Assembly: GCA_022414725.1 (NCBI GenBank)
Contig: CM039462.1
Location: 2,900,621-2,964,620, forward strand
Length of the DNA: 64,000 bases
Reading direction: 5' to 3'
DNA from: Microglena sp. YARC
Taxonomy: Eukaryota > Chlorophyta > Chlorophyceae > Chlamydomonadales > Chlamydomonadaceae
A program made the position numbers and the translations under genes. Below, piece by piece: positions 58,301-64,000 of the stretch. Numbering within the stretch: the first letter of the stretch is position 1; every line of letters starts with the position of its first letter. The notes below the pieces were generated by a model. The model saw only the letters and a list, made by a program, of their open reading frames with translations, did no database searches and had not been told where the DNA came from.

Positions 58301-61121
58301 CAGAATGGGGACGTGTCATCGGAAAACAAAACAGCGCTCACCGTGGGCTTGTTGTTCGATCTGGTGTCAAAACAAACAATACAGTGCTTACAACAATAAC
58401 ACAAAAAATGCTTATAGAACAAATCAAAACAGAGCTTACAAAACAAAACAGTGCTTATACACAAAAACTGCTGACTGTGGGCTTGTGGTGCGATCTGGTG
58501 TAAAAACAAAACAGTGCTTAAAAAAAAGTGCTTACAAAACAAATCAAAACAGAACTCACTAAACAAATCAAAACAGAGCATACAAAACAAAACAGTGCTA
58601 ACAAAACAAAACAGTGCTAACAACAATAACACAATGCTTACAAAACAAAACAGTGCTTACAAGTTCCAACAACAACATAACTGCTTACAAAACAAAACAG
58701 AGCTTACAAAACAATTGAGTGCTTACAACAACAAAAAAGTGCTAACAAATCAAAACAGTGCTTCCAAAACAAAACAGTACTTACAAAACAAAACATTGCT
58801 TACAAAACAAAACAGTGCTTACAAAACAAAACAGTGCATACCGTGGGCTTGATGTGCGATCTGGTGTCTCTAGACCTTGACGTTTGAGATGGCAGGTAGC
58901 ACTTGGGCGACATCAAAGAGCTGTCAGAGCTCCTATATAAGGAAATTTGCCCTGCTCTGCTCCAGGTCTGAGAATTGCAGATCGGTGTTGGGGAGGCCGC
59001 AGCTGGTACACTTTGGCATGGTGCTTGCAAGATAGTATGCGCTAACATCGCATGACCTTGGTGAACGTAGGCATGAGGAGGGGCCATCAAAGGGGGAAGG
59101 CAAAGAAGGTGAGACCGTAGAAGGGGGGCTCCGCGGTGCCCTGGGCTGTTGGAGTATTTGGGTCAAGAGACCAGCGCGGCTATTTGTACCAGCATTCGCA
59201 TTTGCAATCACATTGCCATCGGCAGCAGTCTTCCCCTTGCCATCGCCATTGCCATTGCCCTCACTACTGCCTGATGGCTCTTCCTCCAATCCGTTTTGGA
59301 ACTCTGACCTGGACCTGGTGTTGAAACCTACCACGGGTGCTGACGTCCTTTCATGGTCGACCATGTCAAGGAACGGCCAGCCAGCAAGGGATTTGCCCCC
59401 ATCCCACAATCCTTCATTACCTAAAAAGGAGGGATTGAAAGGATATGCCTGTTGCTCGGACGTCCTCCAGCTATTGGGAAGATCTTCCGGCACAAAGGCT
59501 GTTGGTAGGGGGTCAACGCCCAGATGCTTGGAAGCACTGGATCCACTGCCGGGACCACTGACCACTGACTCCGCACTCGCATGCTCCTTCAAGGTGGTGC
59601 TGGTCTGCTGTTGTGTTGCAATGGGTTGCACTCGGACTATTCCTTTCCAGGTCTGTGCATAGGACAAGGTACACAAGCAGAAGTCAGTGAATGCATATTT
59701 ACTGAGAGGATGTTGTGTTGTTTTGTTGCCCCAGCGTTGTGTTGCATTTACTGAGAGGGTTGGGTTGGTTTGCTTTGGATTGGGTTAGGTTGGTTTGCGC
59801 TGGTTTTGGTTGGTTTTGGTTGGTTTTGGTTGGGGTTGGAGTTGGAGATGGGGTTGGGGGGGGCGGGCCGGTAGGAAGAGAATGTAGCCAATGGTCACGA
59901 AGGGACCCTATAAGTGTACTACAATGTTATCAAAAAATCAATAGTATACCTTATTATTAGGCCTGAGGGGGCCAGCCCGTTTACTTGCGCTGGGGCCAAC
60001 CACCAATAGAAGAATATAATAAATGCAGAAAAGCCTGCCCCCCCCACCCCTCACCCACCCACACCTCACCCTACCCCTCACTCCACCTCTTCCCACCCCA
60101 CCCCTCACCCCTCCCCATCTGCACTACTTTGGTTATTGCAAGTTGACCAAGTACAGCATGCGCTGTCGTCCCACCTGGGTAAGAACAAGTCTGTTCTGAC
60201 TGCATGGCTTGCCACATGCTCAGCAGTGACCTTCAGTCCAGGGTACACATGAGTGCTTGAGAATGACTAGACCTGCTTTGGCAATTGCAGGTTGAGTCAA
60301 TGCAGCATGCGCTATTGTTACACTTGGGGGTGAACAAACCTATTCTGAATGCAAGGCATACCACACGCTCAGCAGTGAACTTGAGTCCAGGGTACACATG
60401 AGTGGTACAGGATGACTAGACCTACTTTGGTAATTGCAGGTTGAGTCAATGCAGCATGCGCTGTTGTTACACTTGGGGGTGAACAAACCTGTTCTGAATG
60501 CAAGGCATACCACACGCTCAGCAGTGAACTTGAGTCCAGGGTACACATGAGTGGTACAGGATGACTAGACCTACTTCGGTAATTGCAGGTTGAGTCAATG
60601 CAGCATGCGCTTTTGTTAGACCTGGGGGTGTACGCACCTGTTCTGAATGCAGGGCTTGCCACATGCTCTGCAGTGAACTTGAGTCTAGAGCACACATGAG
60701 TGCTAGAGGATGCTGCGCCTGCGGGGGGCTGACAGTGTCGAAGAATTGTGGAGAACACACGCCGTAGCCATCCAGTTTTCCCATGAACTCCACAGAATTG
60801 GCGTTCTGAAAAACTGCACAGCCCTCCTCGTCGAACATGGTGATAACCGAGGGTAGGCAGGCGAACGCAGTGTTTTGGCGTTTTTGGTAATGCTCGTCGC
60901 TGATGTCTGCAGCATGCACTGCTAGTTGGATCTCTGGAGGCCAGGGTGGCCTTCCTCCCGGAGCAGACGTTGTTAGGGGGAAAGCTTGACCTTGAACTTG
61001 GTTACATGGCCCCAGCCAGCAATCTGGCCGCTCGCCGTCATCGGCAGTTGGGGGGAATTCAGTAAGGGGGAATGATGGCTCCATCGACACTCCCATGTCC
61101 GTACGATAGAACAGTTTTTGT
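31936..61121 (-). CDS. PAS-linked guanylate-cyclase-type class III nucleotidyl cyclase, 12 exons in window
   Basis: The product would convert GTP to cGMP. Exons, 5' to 3' on the minus strand: 61121-60638, 59652-59012, 58932-58842, 57566-57111, 56007-55735, 45538-45052, 44969-44845, 44277-44255, 43243-43187, 33888-33744, 32580-32444, 32143-31936. Together they give 1041 codons plus TGA with every phase closing. Order: Pro-rich leader, PAS ([20 protein letters not shown]), disordered linker, second PAS-like end ([20 protein letters not shown]), coupling helix ([18 protein letters not shown]), disordered linker, cyclase domain of about 190 residues. Both metal Asp are present ([15 protein letters not shown]); Glu in KVETIGD and Cys in [11 protein letters not shown] are the guanine-specifying pair. 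The transition-state Arg of the usual NxxSRME is His (NTTSHME), so activity is uncertain. No membrane segment is seen in these exons; the true start is probably beyond 61.1 kb. Eight of eleven introns carry edge-copy arrays or fragments. Confidence 0.85.
32144..32443 (-). repeat. Intron 11 with one copy of exon 11's 3' end; GT-rich tract
   Basis: 32368-32390 repeats TTACCAGATGCCCAG, the last bases of exon 11, but the following GT is CT. 32150-32232 is a GTGTGGGGG tract just before exon 12. Confidence 0.7.
32444..32580 (-). CDS. Cyclase exon 11
   Basis: GCTAG to CCCAG|GTGTGG. Reads [15 protein letters not shown] and then [20 protein letters not shown], a hallmark of guanylate cyclases. Confidence 0.88.
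32581..32845 (-). repeat. Acceptor-side array before cyclase exon 11
   Basis: Three decoys (near 32643, 32714 and 32793) repeat the intron end TTCACATTGAATGCTAG and the first bases of the exon, GTGTTTGCT, separated by CAACCACCA filler. One decoy has lost the AG (GATAG) and one has AATTG in place of AGGTG. Confidence 0.8.
32846..33345. mobile_element. Family-1 MITE swollen by a 31-bp array (~13 units)
   Basis: The 3' end of the element (ATGATGACATGATCGCATAT, then TGCCGTTCCCT) is repeated about 13 times from 32938 to 33345. The 5' half is single and recognisable (AGCCGAGTCAGACTGCATAC). There is no variable spacer, so this is not CRISPR. Confidence 0.85.
33346..33743. other. Intron 10 remainder; Family-4 copy
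   Basis: Unique sequence with a TAGTACAGCTAAATTGCTAG direct repeat (33360, 33453) and a Family-4 copy at 33630-33735 that abuts the donor of exon 10. Confidence 0.6.
33744..33888 (-). CDS. Cyclase exon 10: second metal Asp
   Basis: CTCACAG to GGAAG|GTGTGT. Reads [20 protein letters not shown], then MVVGGL. Contains the guanine-contacting Glu and the second metal Asp. Confidence 0.88.
33889..34345 (+). repeat. Mixed array: exon-10 acceptors and an inverted cyclase exon edge
   Basis: Units of about 100 bp combine CTATCTCACAG (the exon-10 acceptor, minus strand; copies near 34005, 34110 and 34245) with GTCCAACTTTGAATCGTCGT, then TTACAGTGGCCCT, which on the plus strand is an edge of a cyclase exon-11-like sequence (copies near 33978, 34078, 34215 and 34270). 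Confidence 0.7.
34267..34345 (+). pseudogene. Plus-strand relic of a second cyclase, exon-11 homologue
   Basis: Reads [16 protein letters not shown] on the plus strand, against [16 protein letters not shown] of exon 11 on the minus strand. Most nucleotide differences are at third codon positions, so the copy diverged as a coding sequence before landing here. It is opposite in orientation to the main gene and no neighbouring plus-strand exons are visible. Confidence 0.65.
34375..35062 (+). mobile_element. Family-3 element swollen by a 16-bp array
   Basis: Starts ATGCAGCGTCGCAAGCGAC and ends CTCCCCGCCAAAAA like the unexpanded copies. About 28 units of GGTCCTGGCAACCATG (with CACGG and TCCGG variants) fill 34548-35005, and the GGGGCTCCCGCCCCCTTGAA block is doubled. 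The Gly/Asn/His/Trp-rich frames on both strands are repeat translations. Confidence 0.85.
35112..35217. other. Imperfect foldback, arms ~33 bp
   Basis: GTCATAACTGTAACCAATGAG (35114 on) pairs with CTCATTGGTTACCATTACTG (35193 on). Beyond this, 35218-35690 is unique with no exon seen. Confidence 0.6.
35700..36280. repeat. TATATG/TA microsatellite
   Basis: About 580 bp of GTATAT repeats passing into TA/TACA. Tyr/Ile frames are artefacts. Confidence 0.97.
36283..37740. repeat. Segmental duplication, copy A (empty site)
   Basis: This 1.46-kb block follows a (TA)n tract. It recurs nearly identical at 39797-40047 plus 41649-42800. Its minus strand has a 100-plus-codon frame ([20 protein letters not shown] and on) that is preserved in both copies but that I do not recognise. 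The block is bounded by TA tracts on the left in both copies, so it is probably a transposable unit of unknown class. Confidence 0.8.
37741..39040. other. No gene seen; dispersed repeats, poly-C and TA tracts
   Basis: 38060-38165 is the reverse of 15396-15480. 38180-38255 is (TA)n. 38302-38341 and 38618-38640 are poly-C. CGGTAGCCCGTGTGGCC at 38260 matches, reversed, 42800-42820. No exon is supported. Confidence 0.5.
39041..39796. other. No gene seen; ~150-bp direct repeat and (TA)n hairpin
   Basis: 39160-39225 and 39305-39365 are a direct repeat (GACATGTTTCTC, GCAGTGGGAAGAA, TTGCAGTCAAGTT). 39655-39715 holds short GGCTGGGCGGGAATT repeats. 39725-39760 and 39797-39830 are inverted arms (ACCACCACGACCACGACC) around (TA)n. 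Confidence 0.6.
40048..40371 (+). repeat. Copia-2 5' LTR
   Basis: 324 bp, TATCAGC...GCTGATA, carrying the same hairpin version as the Copia-1 5' LTR. Confidence 0.88.
40048..41648 (+). mobile_element. Copia-2: 3'-truncated copia element
   Basis: The 5' LTR 40048-40371 and gag from ATG 40409 match Copia-1 at about 99 percent. The element ends abruptly inside gag at 41648 (the Copia-1 equivalent is 25643), with no 3' LTR. Gag has a TAG near 40540 and a 1-bp deletion near 40957. A later deletion removed the rest of the element and a few bases of the target. Confidence 0.88.
42820..42945. repeat. (TA)n microsatellite
   Basis: Pure TA with occasional TT/AA phase slips. Confidence 0.97.
42950..43186 (-). 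repeat. Donor-side array after cyclase exon 9
   Basis: Two decoys (near 42960-43012 and 43090-43143) repeat AAACCGCCTGTTTTCTGAG with GTAAGT or GTTAGT and ~40 nt of intron, which ends in TTTTTAGGGTTC. The short TTTAGGGTTTAGGG run at 43145-43160 is part of this repeat and not a telomere. Confidence 0.8.
43187..43243 (-). CDS. Cyclase exon 9 (57 nt)
   Basis: CGTTGCAG to CCAA|GTAAGT. Reads [19 protein letters not shown], which matches the VMxFLNxLYSxFD segment of class III cyclases. Confidence 0.85.
43260..43680. other. No exon seen in intron 8
   Basis: Unique sequence; minus-strand frames do not match the cyclase family. Confidence 0.5.
43681..44250. repeat. 27-bp minisatellite, ~17 units
   Basis: ACCAACTACATCCATGTATA units run up to the donor of micro-exon 8. 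They share no exon sequence. Long frames on both strands (27 is divisible by 3) are artefacts. Confidence 0.92.
44255..44277 (-). CDS. Cyclase micro-exon 8 (23 nt) with metal-binding Asp
   Basis: CCTCTAG|GACATC...AATAT|GTGAGT encodes DIINFTN plus two bases of Met. It supplies the strand that carries the first catalytic Asp (usual form DIVGFTSM). Phase 0 in, phase 2 out; both neighbours agree. Confidence 0.8.
44300..44844 (-). repeat. Donor-side array after cyclase exon 7
   Basis: Three long decoys (near 44411-44455, 44563-44605 and 44771-44810) repeat the coding segment [12 protein letters not shown] and a GTGCAT-type or altered donor. Shorter AGAGAACAG/GCAAACAG fragments of the same edge fill the rest. 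The exon copy at 44845 is the only one attached to a long frame. Confidence 0.82.
44845..44969 (-). CDS. Cyclase exon 7: acidic stretch and start of catalytic domain
   Basis: Reads [20 protein letters not shown], then [13 protein letters not shown], and ends at TTTGCG|GTGAGT in phase 0, exactly before the first metal-binding Asp. Confidence 0.8.
45052..45538 (-). CDS. Cyclase exon 6: disordered linker
   Basis: Follows TTTCTTGCAG. Ser/Pro/Arg-rich, starting [13 protein letters not shown]. The chosen donor is ATGT|GTATGA, giving an 82-nt intron; GTACCA 36 nt upstream would also keep the frame. Confidence 0.65.
45539..46535 (-). repeat. Acceptor-side array before cyclase exon 6
   Basis: Units of about 190 bp (edges near 45763, 45951 and 46515, with fragments near 46285, 46350 and 46392) repeat TTTCTTGCAG, then GAGGCCTTGTCTGACTTC and more of exon 6's 5' part; two stay open as [13 protein letters not shown] and [13 protein letters not shown], with NNATTGTTGTT filler. 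A (GTT)n run lies at 46298-46350. Confidence 0.8.
46098..46265. mobile_element. Family-1 MITE inside intron 5
   Basis: Flanked by the perfect 8-bp duplication CTCATAGG (46090-46097 and 46266-46273). Starts TAGCGACTGGCA and ends TTGCCGTCTCCTA. Confidence 0.85.
46560..47065. repeat. GTTGTTGAGTTGTTTTTG degenerate array
   Basis: About ten units of 40-60 bp built from GTTGAGTTGTTTTTGTTGCT and GTTTCTGTTGTT. Confidence 0.85.
47079..47150 (-). repeat. Detached copy of cyclase exon 5's 3' half
   Basis: GCTCCACATCCAGCACCCTC and CAATCTGGTTGGTAATGACG match exon 5 (55790-55880). It lies on the far side of Copia-3 from the exon, so the exon-5 donor array once extended here or a fragment was moved. Confidence 0.7.
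47151..47737. other. No gene seen
   Basis: Unique sequence with a CTTGATGGTTGGTTGGTTGG...GAAGACCCCTCCCGGATGTT block (47405-47458) that recurs at 48575-48620 on the other side of the LINE fragment. Confidence 0.55.
47738..48535 (-). pseudogene. LINE (non-LTR retrotransposon) 3' fragment
   Basis: The minus strand reads about 260 codons with stops at 48004-48006 and near 48510. The end has the LINE C-terminal pattern: [17 protein letters not shown], then CQMCGF and [10 protein letters not shown], a CCHC-like C-x2-C-x(n)-H-x4-C knuckle downstream of the reverse transcriptase. The RT itself is absent, although LINEs usually keep 3' ends. It is flanked by a repeated (GGTT)n/GAAGACCCCTCCC block. 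Confidence 0.75.
48560..48730. repeat. Flanking repeats and triplicated LTR start
   Basis: 48575-48640 repeats the 47405-47458 block. TGTCAGCATGAATTGCGGTG, the first 20 bp of the Copia-3 LTR, occurs near 48658 and 48708 before the real LTR at 48731. Confidence 0.75.
48731..49035 (+). repeat. Copia-3 5' LTR
   Basis: 305 bp. The internal sequence following it begins GGTTATACGGTCCC. Confidence 0.9.
49073..51253 (+). CDS. gag: Copia-3 gag, intact 726 codons
   Basis: The structural polyprotein of the element, expected to form the RNA-packaging particle in the cytoplasm. ATG at 49073 is 38 nt inside the LTR. The N terminus ([14 protein letters not shown]) is conserved in Copia-1 and -2. Residues ~100-160 are acidic ([13 protein letters not shown]), 200-270 Pro/Ala-rich, and the middle holds the capsid-like helical part ([20 protein letters not shown]). 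Near the C terminus [17 protein letters not shown] gives C-x4-C-x5-H-x4-C, wider than the usual C-x2-C-x4-H-x4-C knuckle. It ends at TAG; pol continues in the same frame. Confidence 0.88.
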   Translation: MQLPRGPPANFEKLHDKNGESWTRGMRSVIISNGCDRVLPKEDPGPLDDWLDVCAPAASASGHESPSAIVEVTPPNQSSTFTAPSANVRRLSPQIEDVLMRLCCASTQIIQYARAPPPPDARFDYDYQELARHRRADGYADDSDDGDEDLQSAMSGDFGGVTPSTATRVFNSTVSPVYEPLSAPALAPSPDFKPDPVSAPLLAPLPPVHPEVARPSLMQKSASFTLPPDRGLSGYNTRAREASAAAADRASFAGPSQEPPPPPPPPVEQPPAPGPPPYVPPSLSCDSWEHLLDGGHPLRLSLQDCRLIRQAQHAGESLDRTLYGRLDMTATQAMVDSKGRPRPRRVMAYSELGLECRAFLGPVMPGINYPPANGVTSGGVGRRNSDLRGYQFVKVPLPFCPVRPDFELIVRVARSLDLIRNLDDQRAYDAGLAAEYFLAIRESLAPRCAPPAAGTSASHGESSVDPALLGFSALTLPRQEFMILSMMLANMTDALVKVYRDFASPRDIFLHIRRQQSDALASRVPLLLKEYHASVMGTHEHVDAFFRRVRGMCTDLRSAGFPQTQRHAMGIIVQGASLPRFETLRIKYGILIYNQQPVEYWSCLEEYRQLDILNIALPQSDSRHPGWSRTAPQFPANAAFQRRQKTGGGSGSNKRRLECTWGPCPHKDGHSEDRCWTKFPALRRVPGRAEPTLPSPLPANLALPGHLTPKQLSSLQAQIDGFAMQK
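51254..54884 (+). pseudogene. pol: Copia-3 pol: PR, IN, RT, RNase H with frameshifts
   Basis: Open in gag's frame from the codon after TAG. Protease [13 protein letters not shown] (~51330). Integrase: [41 protein letters not shown] and [11 protein letters not shown] (51790-52320), then a long Ser/Pro-rich linker. Reverse transcriptase: [43 protein letters not shown] (53630-54010). RNase H end: [30 protein letters not shown] (54520-54740). Frameshifts lie near 53565 and 53927. Near 54465 about 30 codons are missing, removing the DADWAG-type strand with the first RNase H catalytic Asp. As sequenced it is defective. Confidence 0.88.
55201..55503 (+). repeat. Copia-3 3' LTR
   Basis: 303 bp, preceded by ATGGGTGGAG. 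Ends 65 bp before the first copy of the cyclase exon-5 donor edge. Confidence 0.9.
55504..55734 (-). repeat. Donor-side copy of cyclase exon 5
   Basis: 55568-55700 repeats the last ~125 nt of exon 5 with its donor CCTG|GTGAGTAATAC; the frame ([28 protein letters not shown]) is intact with few replacements. Copia-3 ends at 55503, just past the TAATGTAATGC filler of this unit. Confidence 0.82.
55735..56007 (-). CDS. Cyclase exon 5: PAS C-terminal part and coupling helix
   Basis: 91 codons between CATAACAG and GTGAGT, phase 0 at both ends. Carries [35 protein letters not shown] and [16 protein letters not shown], the segment that precedes the catalytic domain in algal cyclases. Confidence 0.85.
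56008..56764. other. Intron 4 remainder, nothing seen
   Basis: Unique sequence without exon-like frames. Confidence 0.5.
56765..57110 (-). repeat. Donor-side array after cyclase exon 4
   Basis: A full decoy at 56960-57045 repeats the acidic tail of exon 4 ([18 protein letters not shown]) with its donor changed to GTGAGTGGG, and a shorter one lies near 56768-56790 (CACCACAGGTACATTAAAC). Between them is a dispersed repeat also present at 15290-15350 and 59955-59995. Confidence 0.78.
57111..57566 (-). CDS. Cyclase exon 4
   Basis: 152 codons between CTTTACCAG and GTGAGT. Contains [20 protein letters not shown], a Pro/Ser linker and an acidic tail ending DQFDVPV. Confidence 0.8.
57567..58339. 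other. Intron 3 distal part, nothing seen
   Basis: 57595-57685 is a GGGTATGGGTGTG tract. 58130-58330 is GCGACGCGTCGC-rich dispersed repeat. No exon. Confidence 0.5.
58340..58841 (-). repeat. Donor-side array after cyclase exon 3
   Basis: Decoys near 58341-58375 and 58478-58510 repeat ACACCAGATCGCACATCAAG, CCCACGG-like exon edge (DTRSNNKPT and TRSHHKPT). Many ACAAAACAGTGCTTAC units fill the interval. Confidence 0.78.
58842..58932 (-). CDS. Cyclase exon 3
   Basis: After a 79-nt intron ending TTATATAG. Encodes [14 protein letters not shown] and [11 protein letters not shown], ending at CCCACG|GTATGC in phase 0. Confidence 0.7.
59012..59652 (-). CDS. Cyclase exon 2: end of PAS and low-complexity linker
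   Basis: Follows ATGCACAG. Begins TWKGIVRV, the closing strand of the PAS domain, then Ser/Gly/Asn-rich linker. Ends in phase 2 at CCAAA|GTGTAC. Confidence 0.75.
59653..60189. other. Intron 1 distal part; GGTT and CCCCACC tracts
   Basis: 59760-59850 is TTGGTTTTGGTTGG sequence. 59955-59995 is the GGGGGCCAGCCCGTTT repeat. 60035-60115 is C-rich. Confidence 0.6.
60190..60637 (-). repeat. Donor-side array after cyclase exon 1
   Basis: Three decoys of 125 bp (ends near 60205, 60360 and 60500) repeat the last ~60 nt of the exon, reading [17 protein letters not shown] like the real [17 protein letters not shown], then a GTTTGTTCACCC donor and ~60 nt of intron. The unit farthest from the exon has lost its GT (ACTTGT). 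Confidence 0.85.
60638..61121 (-). CDS. Cyclase exon 1 in window: PAS domain
   Basis: Acceptor CACTGTAG at 61122 (tentative), ending GAACAG|GTGCGT in phase 0. The PAS core [20 protein letters not shown] is typical of chlorophyte cyclases. An in-frame ATG at 61096 could instead be the start. Confidence 0.7.
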
Positions 61122-64000
61122 CTACAGTGACGACCAGTGGCCAGGTACCAGTGACGTCCAGTGACGACCAGTGATTATAAGTGCAGCTTAAGTGTGGCCC
61201 AAAGATGCTGAAGTGCATCAAAGTATAGCCCAAGGATGCCGAGGAGCACAGAGGGGCATGCTTCCGGGGACTAGCCTACCGTATAGATGGCAAGGCTTGC
61301 ACTTGGATCAAACCTGCAATCACAAGGGTGTCAAACTTCGGTGAAGCAGGTATTTTCAGGCTAGACAGTGAGACAGGCTACACAGGGAGACAGGCTAGAC
61401 AGAATGGTGGTGGTGCGTAATACCAGGCTGAGACGCTGGGCCACATCTCACTTATAGTGGTAGGCTGCAGCAAAAGGACACCGGTTATCCTTGTTCACCA
61501 TACCCTCTGGTGCGGGATCTCAAGGATATACTCTGATGCAAAACACTGTCGATAAAACACATGTCTTCATTTGTTCACTTGAGGTGCACCAGTCTCTATC
61601 AGATCCCTTCAGAATTAGACAGACAAATCTCCGCTACTGCTTCTAGTGTGTACAACTGTACAATGGTGTCTGACTGATGAATTCGTACTAGGCGAAAATT
61701 GAGTTCATCGGGCCAAACTTGGGACCCTCAAGGCAGTTAATCGGACATCGTCGGTATCACCGACCTAACACTGGCTAACGGACCTCGGACTGGCCCGTCA
61801 CGTTAACATGAGTAGGAGAGTCAGACACCTGGGCTGATAACCGAACTGGCGACACACAACACGCTTGTTGATCGTCGGCGCTTGGACTGCAGTGCAAAGA
61901 GGGCCCAGATAGTATAGAAAGCCCCCAGATAGTGAAGATAGGCCCCAGATAGTGAAGATAGGCCCAAGATCCTCCCATGCCATGATGGTCGTTTCACTCG
62001 CGAGAGCTCGAATAAGGCCTTAGCCCGGCCCTGCGATGATTTCATGTCACTATTATGCTACCAATCACTTCCACCACGATCTACAACTGCCCCAATTCAC
62101 GTGGGGAGGGCGAGAGGCACACCGCATGCTTGCAAATGACGAAACTGCATCGGGACTGAAACCGGGGCTTGGGAGTTCCAAGTCAAAAGCGCAATTGCGG
62201 TAACGCTGGAGAGCAAGCGTTGGCGCAGATCGATCCATCTGCGAAAGCCGCGGATGGATGCATCTATGCGGGCGGATACATTGTACAGCACCCCCAGGCA
62301 TGAAGGCGAGATGTAGCGCAGTTCACCGCAGGCACGGAGAACTTCTGCATCCCGGAGAAGTTGTGTCAACCCCCTCTCTTTTGTCGTCTGGCCCCCAACC
62401 ACACCAGACACAGCCATGTGACGAAAGCCGGGAAGAAACACGTGCCTCTTCTCTAGTTCATGAGCGTCTACCACAGGGGAACTGTACGCGCACTCTAAGA
62501 AGATCGAAGTTTTCTCACTCGTGGCTGCGAGAGTCCGAGTTACGGCACTCTCGAGGAGCGAACAAGGCTGGGAGCTACCTCAAGGCCGGCACCGAACAAG
62601 AAGCAAGGCAACATGATAGCAAGGTCAACTGCACCAGCATCATTCATAGGGAGCAAACCGTGTAATAGGAAAAGTATTGTAGGACGCAAAAGTATAGGAA
62701 AAGTATTGTAGGAAGCAAAAGGCACGACAATGTATAAGAGAGAACGGTGAGACACCATATACCGAGCTGAATTAGAAGCACTAACGATGCGGCTGCGCAG
62801 AGCGAATTGAGGATCGCGACTTGCAAATTGCGAAGACGCTGCTTAACACCCCTGATGGAGACGGACATTCCAGGCATTTATTGCCTGCTTGTTCGGGGGC
62901 CGTTTGGACGTCCTGCTTCACATCTCAAAGGGTGGGGTTCCCCGACATTTTGGACGTCTTGCTTCACATTTCAAAGTGGGGGGATATCCACAAATTCAGA
63001 TCGAACCTTCCGCTCCCCACGACCGCAAAAGCCGAGCTTGCAGTACGTTTGCAGGAAAGCCTACCTGCGAATCGCCGGCTAGAATGCGCAAGCAAGCGAG
63101 CTATGTTGAAGACGATGTAGATGCTCGAGCTCTCACTAGCAGAATGAATAGCCGAGGATTCCGGCTGGAACTAATAGGGTGGAGAATATATCGGGAGCTG
63201 TTGCCGTGATAACTTCCAAAAGAAAAGAGAGATAAAATCACTATGCCAAGTCGGCGGGAAAAAGCAGTACGCCAAATCAGATTACAAGATAGATTTGAAG
63301 CTCAGTTGTTTGCAAGCTTTGTCGTGCAAAAAGCGCAAAAACTGCGCGCTGCGCTCACAAAACGCTCAAAAAGCGTGCGCAATATCTGGGGCTCAAAAGC
63401 GTGCGCGAAATCGGGCTGCCGCGCGCGCTTTGTAGTACCCTGGTTCGCAGGCGACAGCGTGTTTATTCGTAGGCGCTTGTACCCTAAGAGGTCGTTCGGG
63501 CACACGCTGCGAGACAAGTTTGGGTCTGGGTTACGGGTTAGTTAGGCGTTTCTGTTTCCAGAAAGGCTAATGACAGTGTCAACACAAGCATCCTTTGGAG
63601 CTGCCTTGAACAGATGGGTATTCACGGCAACTACCTAAATACCCTGAGAAACATGGTAGACTAGTGCTATACCAGACTATAAGGTTTCAGTCCTCACCGT
63701 CACTTATGTGTGTAAACCAAGCACGAACCAAGAGCAATTTACCGAGCACTTTTTCCGAGACTTTCCGAGACTCTCCGAGACGCGTCTGCCCGGAGTAGTG
63801 ACTCGTGCTAAGTGTTGCGGCACACTTCGCTATACAATGCCGCGTCCCACTGCTACGGTCGGTGTCGCGTCCACAAAGGGGTAATACAAGCTGGTGAAGT
63901 ATCGTGGTTCGTTATCCTGATGTAAGCGTCACCAAGCTTGTCGATTGGGTTTCGAACTGACACGGTCATCAATCTCAAATCTGTTTTTGCGCAAATGTAG
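61122..64000. other. No gene I can name; possible upstream cyclase sequence
   Basis: Holds short CCAGTGACGACCAGTG repeats (61130-61180) and three GGCCCCAGATAGTGAAGATA units (61905-61970). A 125-codon minus-strand frame (62097-62474) is the best open frame but is unrecognised and has a plus-strand rival of equal length. 63300-63450 shares a repeat with 20375-20510. Earlier exons of the cyclase gene may lie here or beyond the right edge. Confidence 0.45.

Noticed and set aside
62097..62665. Opposed 125- and 135-codon frames as a gene
   Set aside because: Neither matches a known family nor connects in phase to cyclase exon 1; left as unassigned.

Overview
This window is nuclear DNA from a eukaryote, most likely a green alga. 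The evidence is spliceosomal introns (GT-AG, phases that close), a small gene whose first exon reads as a chloroplast transit peptide, a PAS plus class III nucleotidyl cyclase of the kind expanded in chlorophytes, an exon resembling helices B-C of a microbial-rhodopsin-type membrane domain, Ty1/copia retrotransposons, a LINE fragment and several MITE-like families. No operons or bacterial signals are visible. A prasinophyte with a repeat-rich genome is a possibility, but I cannot prove the species.

Layout. (1) 1-4.75 kb: minisatellites and, on the minus strand, one clean exon (3535-3775) of a membrane protein with arrays on both sides. (2) 4.75-9.5 kb: MITE-like elements, G/C-rich repeats, no recognisable gene. 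(3) 9.58-18.98 kb, plus strand: a three-exon gene for an 88-residue putative plastid protein with a CxxC motif, in which 9.4 kb encode 0.27 kb of message. Its introns are tandem arrays and contain a TA-flanked DNA transposon. (4) 19-24 kb: repeats, including a MITE with an internally amplified 102-bp unit and a long palindrome. (5) 24.04-29.04 kb: Copia-1, with LTRs and a 5-bp target duplication, lacking reverse transcriptase. (6) 31.9-61.1 kb, minus strand: a 12-exon guanylate-cyclase-type gene (about 1041 codons in the window, 5' end not defined). Within its introns lie a 16-bp array element, a segmental duplication with and without Copia-2 (40.0-41.6 kb), a LINE fragment (47.7-48.5 kb) and Copia-3 (48.7-55.5 kb). 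(7) 61.1-64 kb: no gene I can name.

The unusual theme is the structure of the long introns. In both well-modelled genes, and at the 3.5 kb exon, many introns start with a tandem array whose unit holds the 3' end of the upstream exon plus its GT donor, or end with an array whose unit holds the AG acceptor plus the 5' end of the next exon. I count about a dozen such arrays. The two short cyclase introns (79 and 82 nt) have none. Three dispersed element families likewise have copies swollen by a tandem array not seen in the others. This suggests a lineage in which local tandem amplification is very active and, in genes, is centred on splice junctions.

All coordinates come from reading the sequence by eye. 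Exon limits were accepted where splice consensus, reading phase and family similarity agree.
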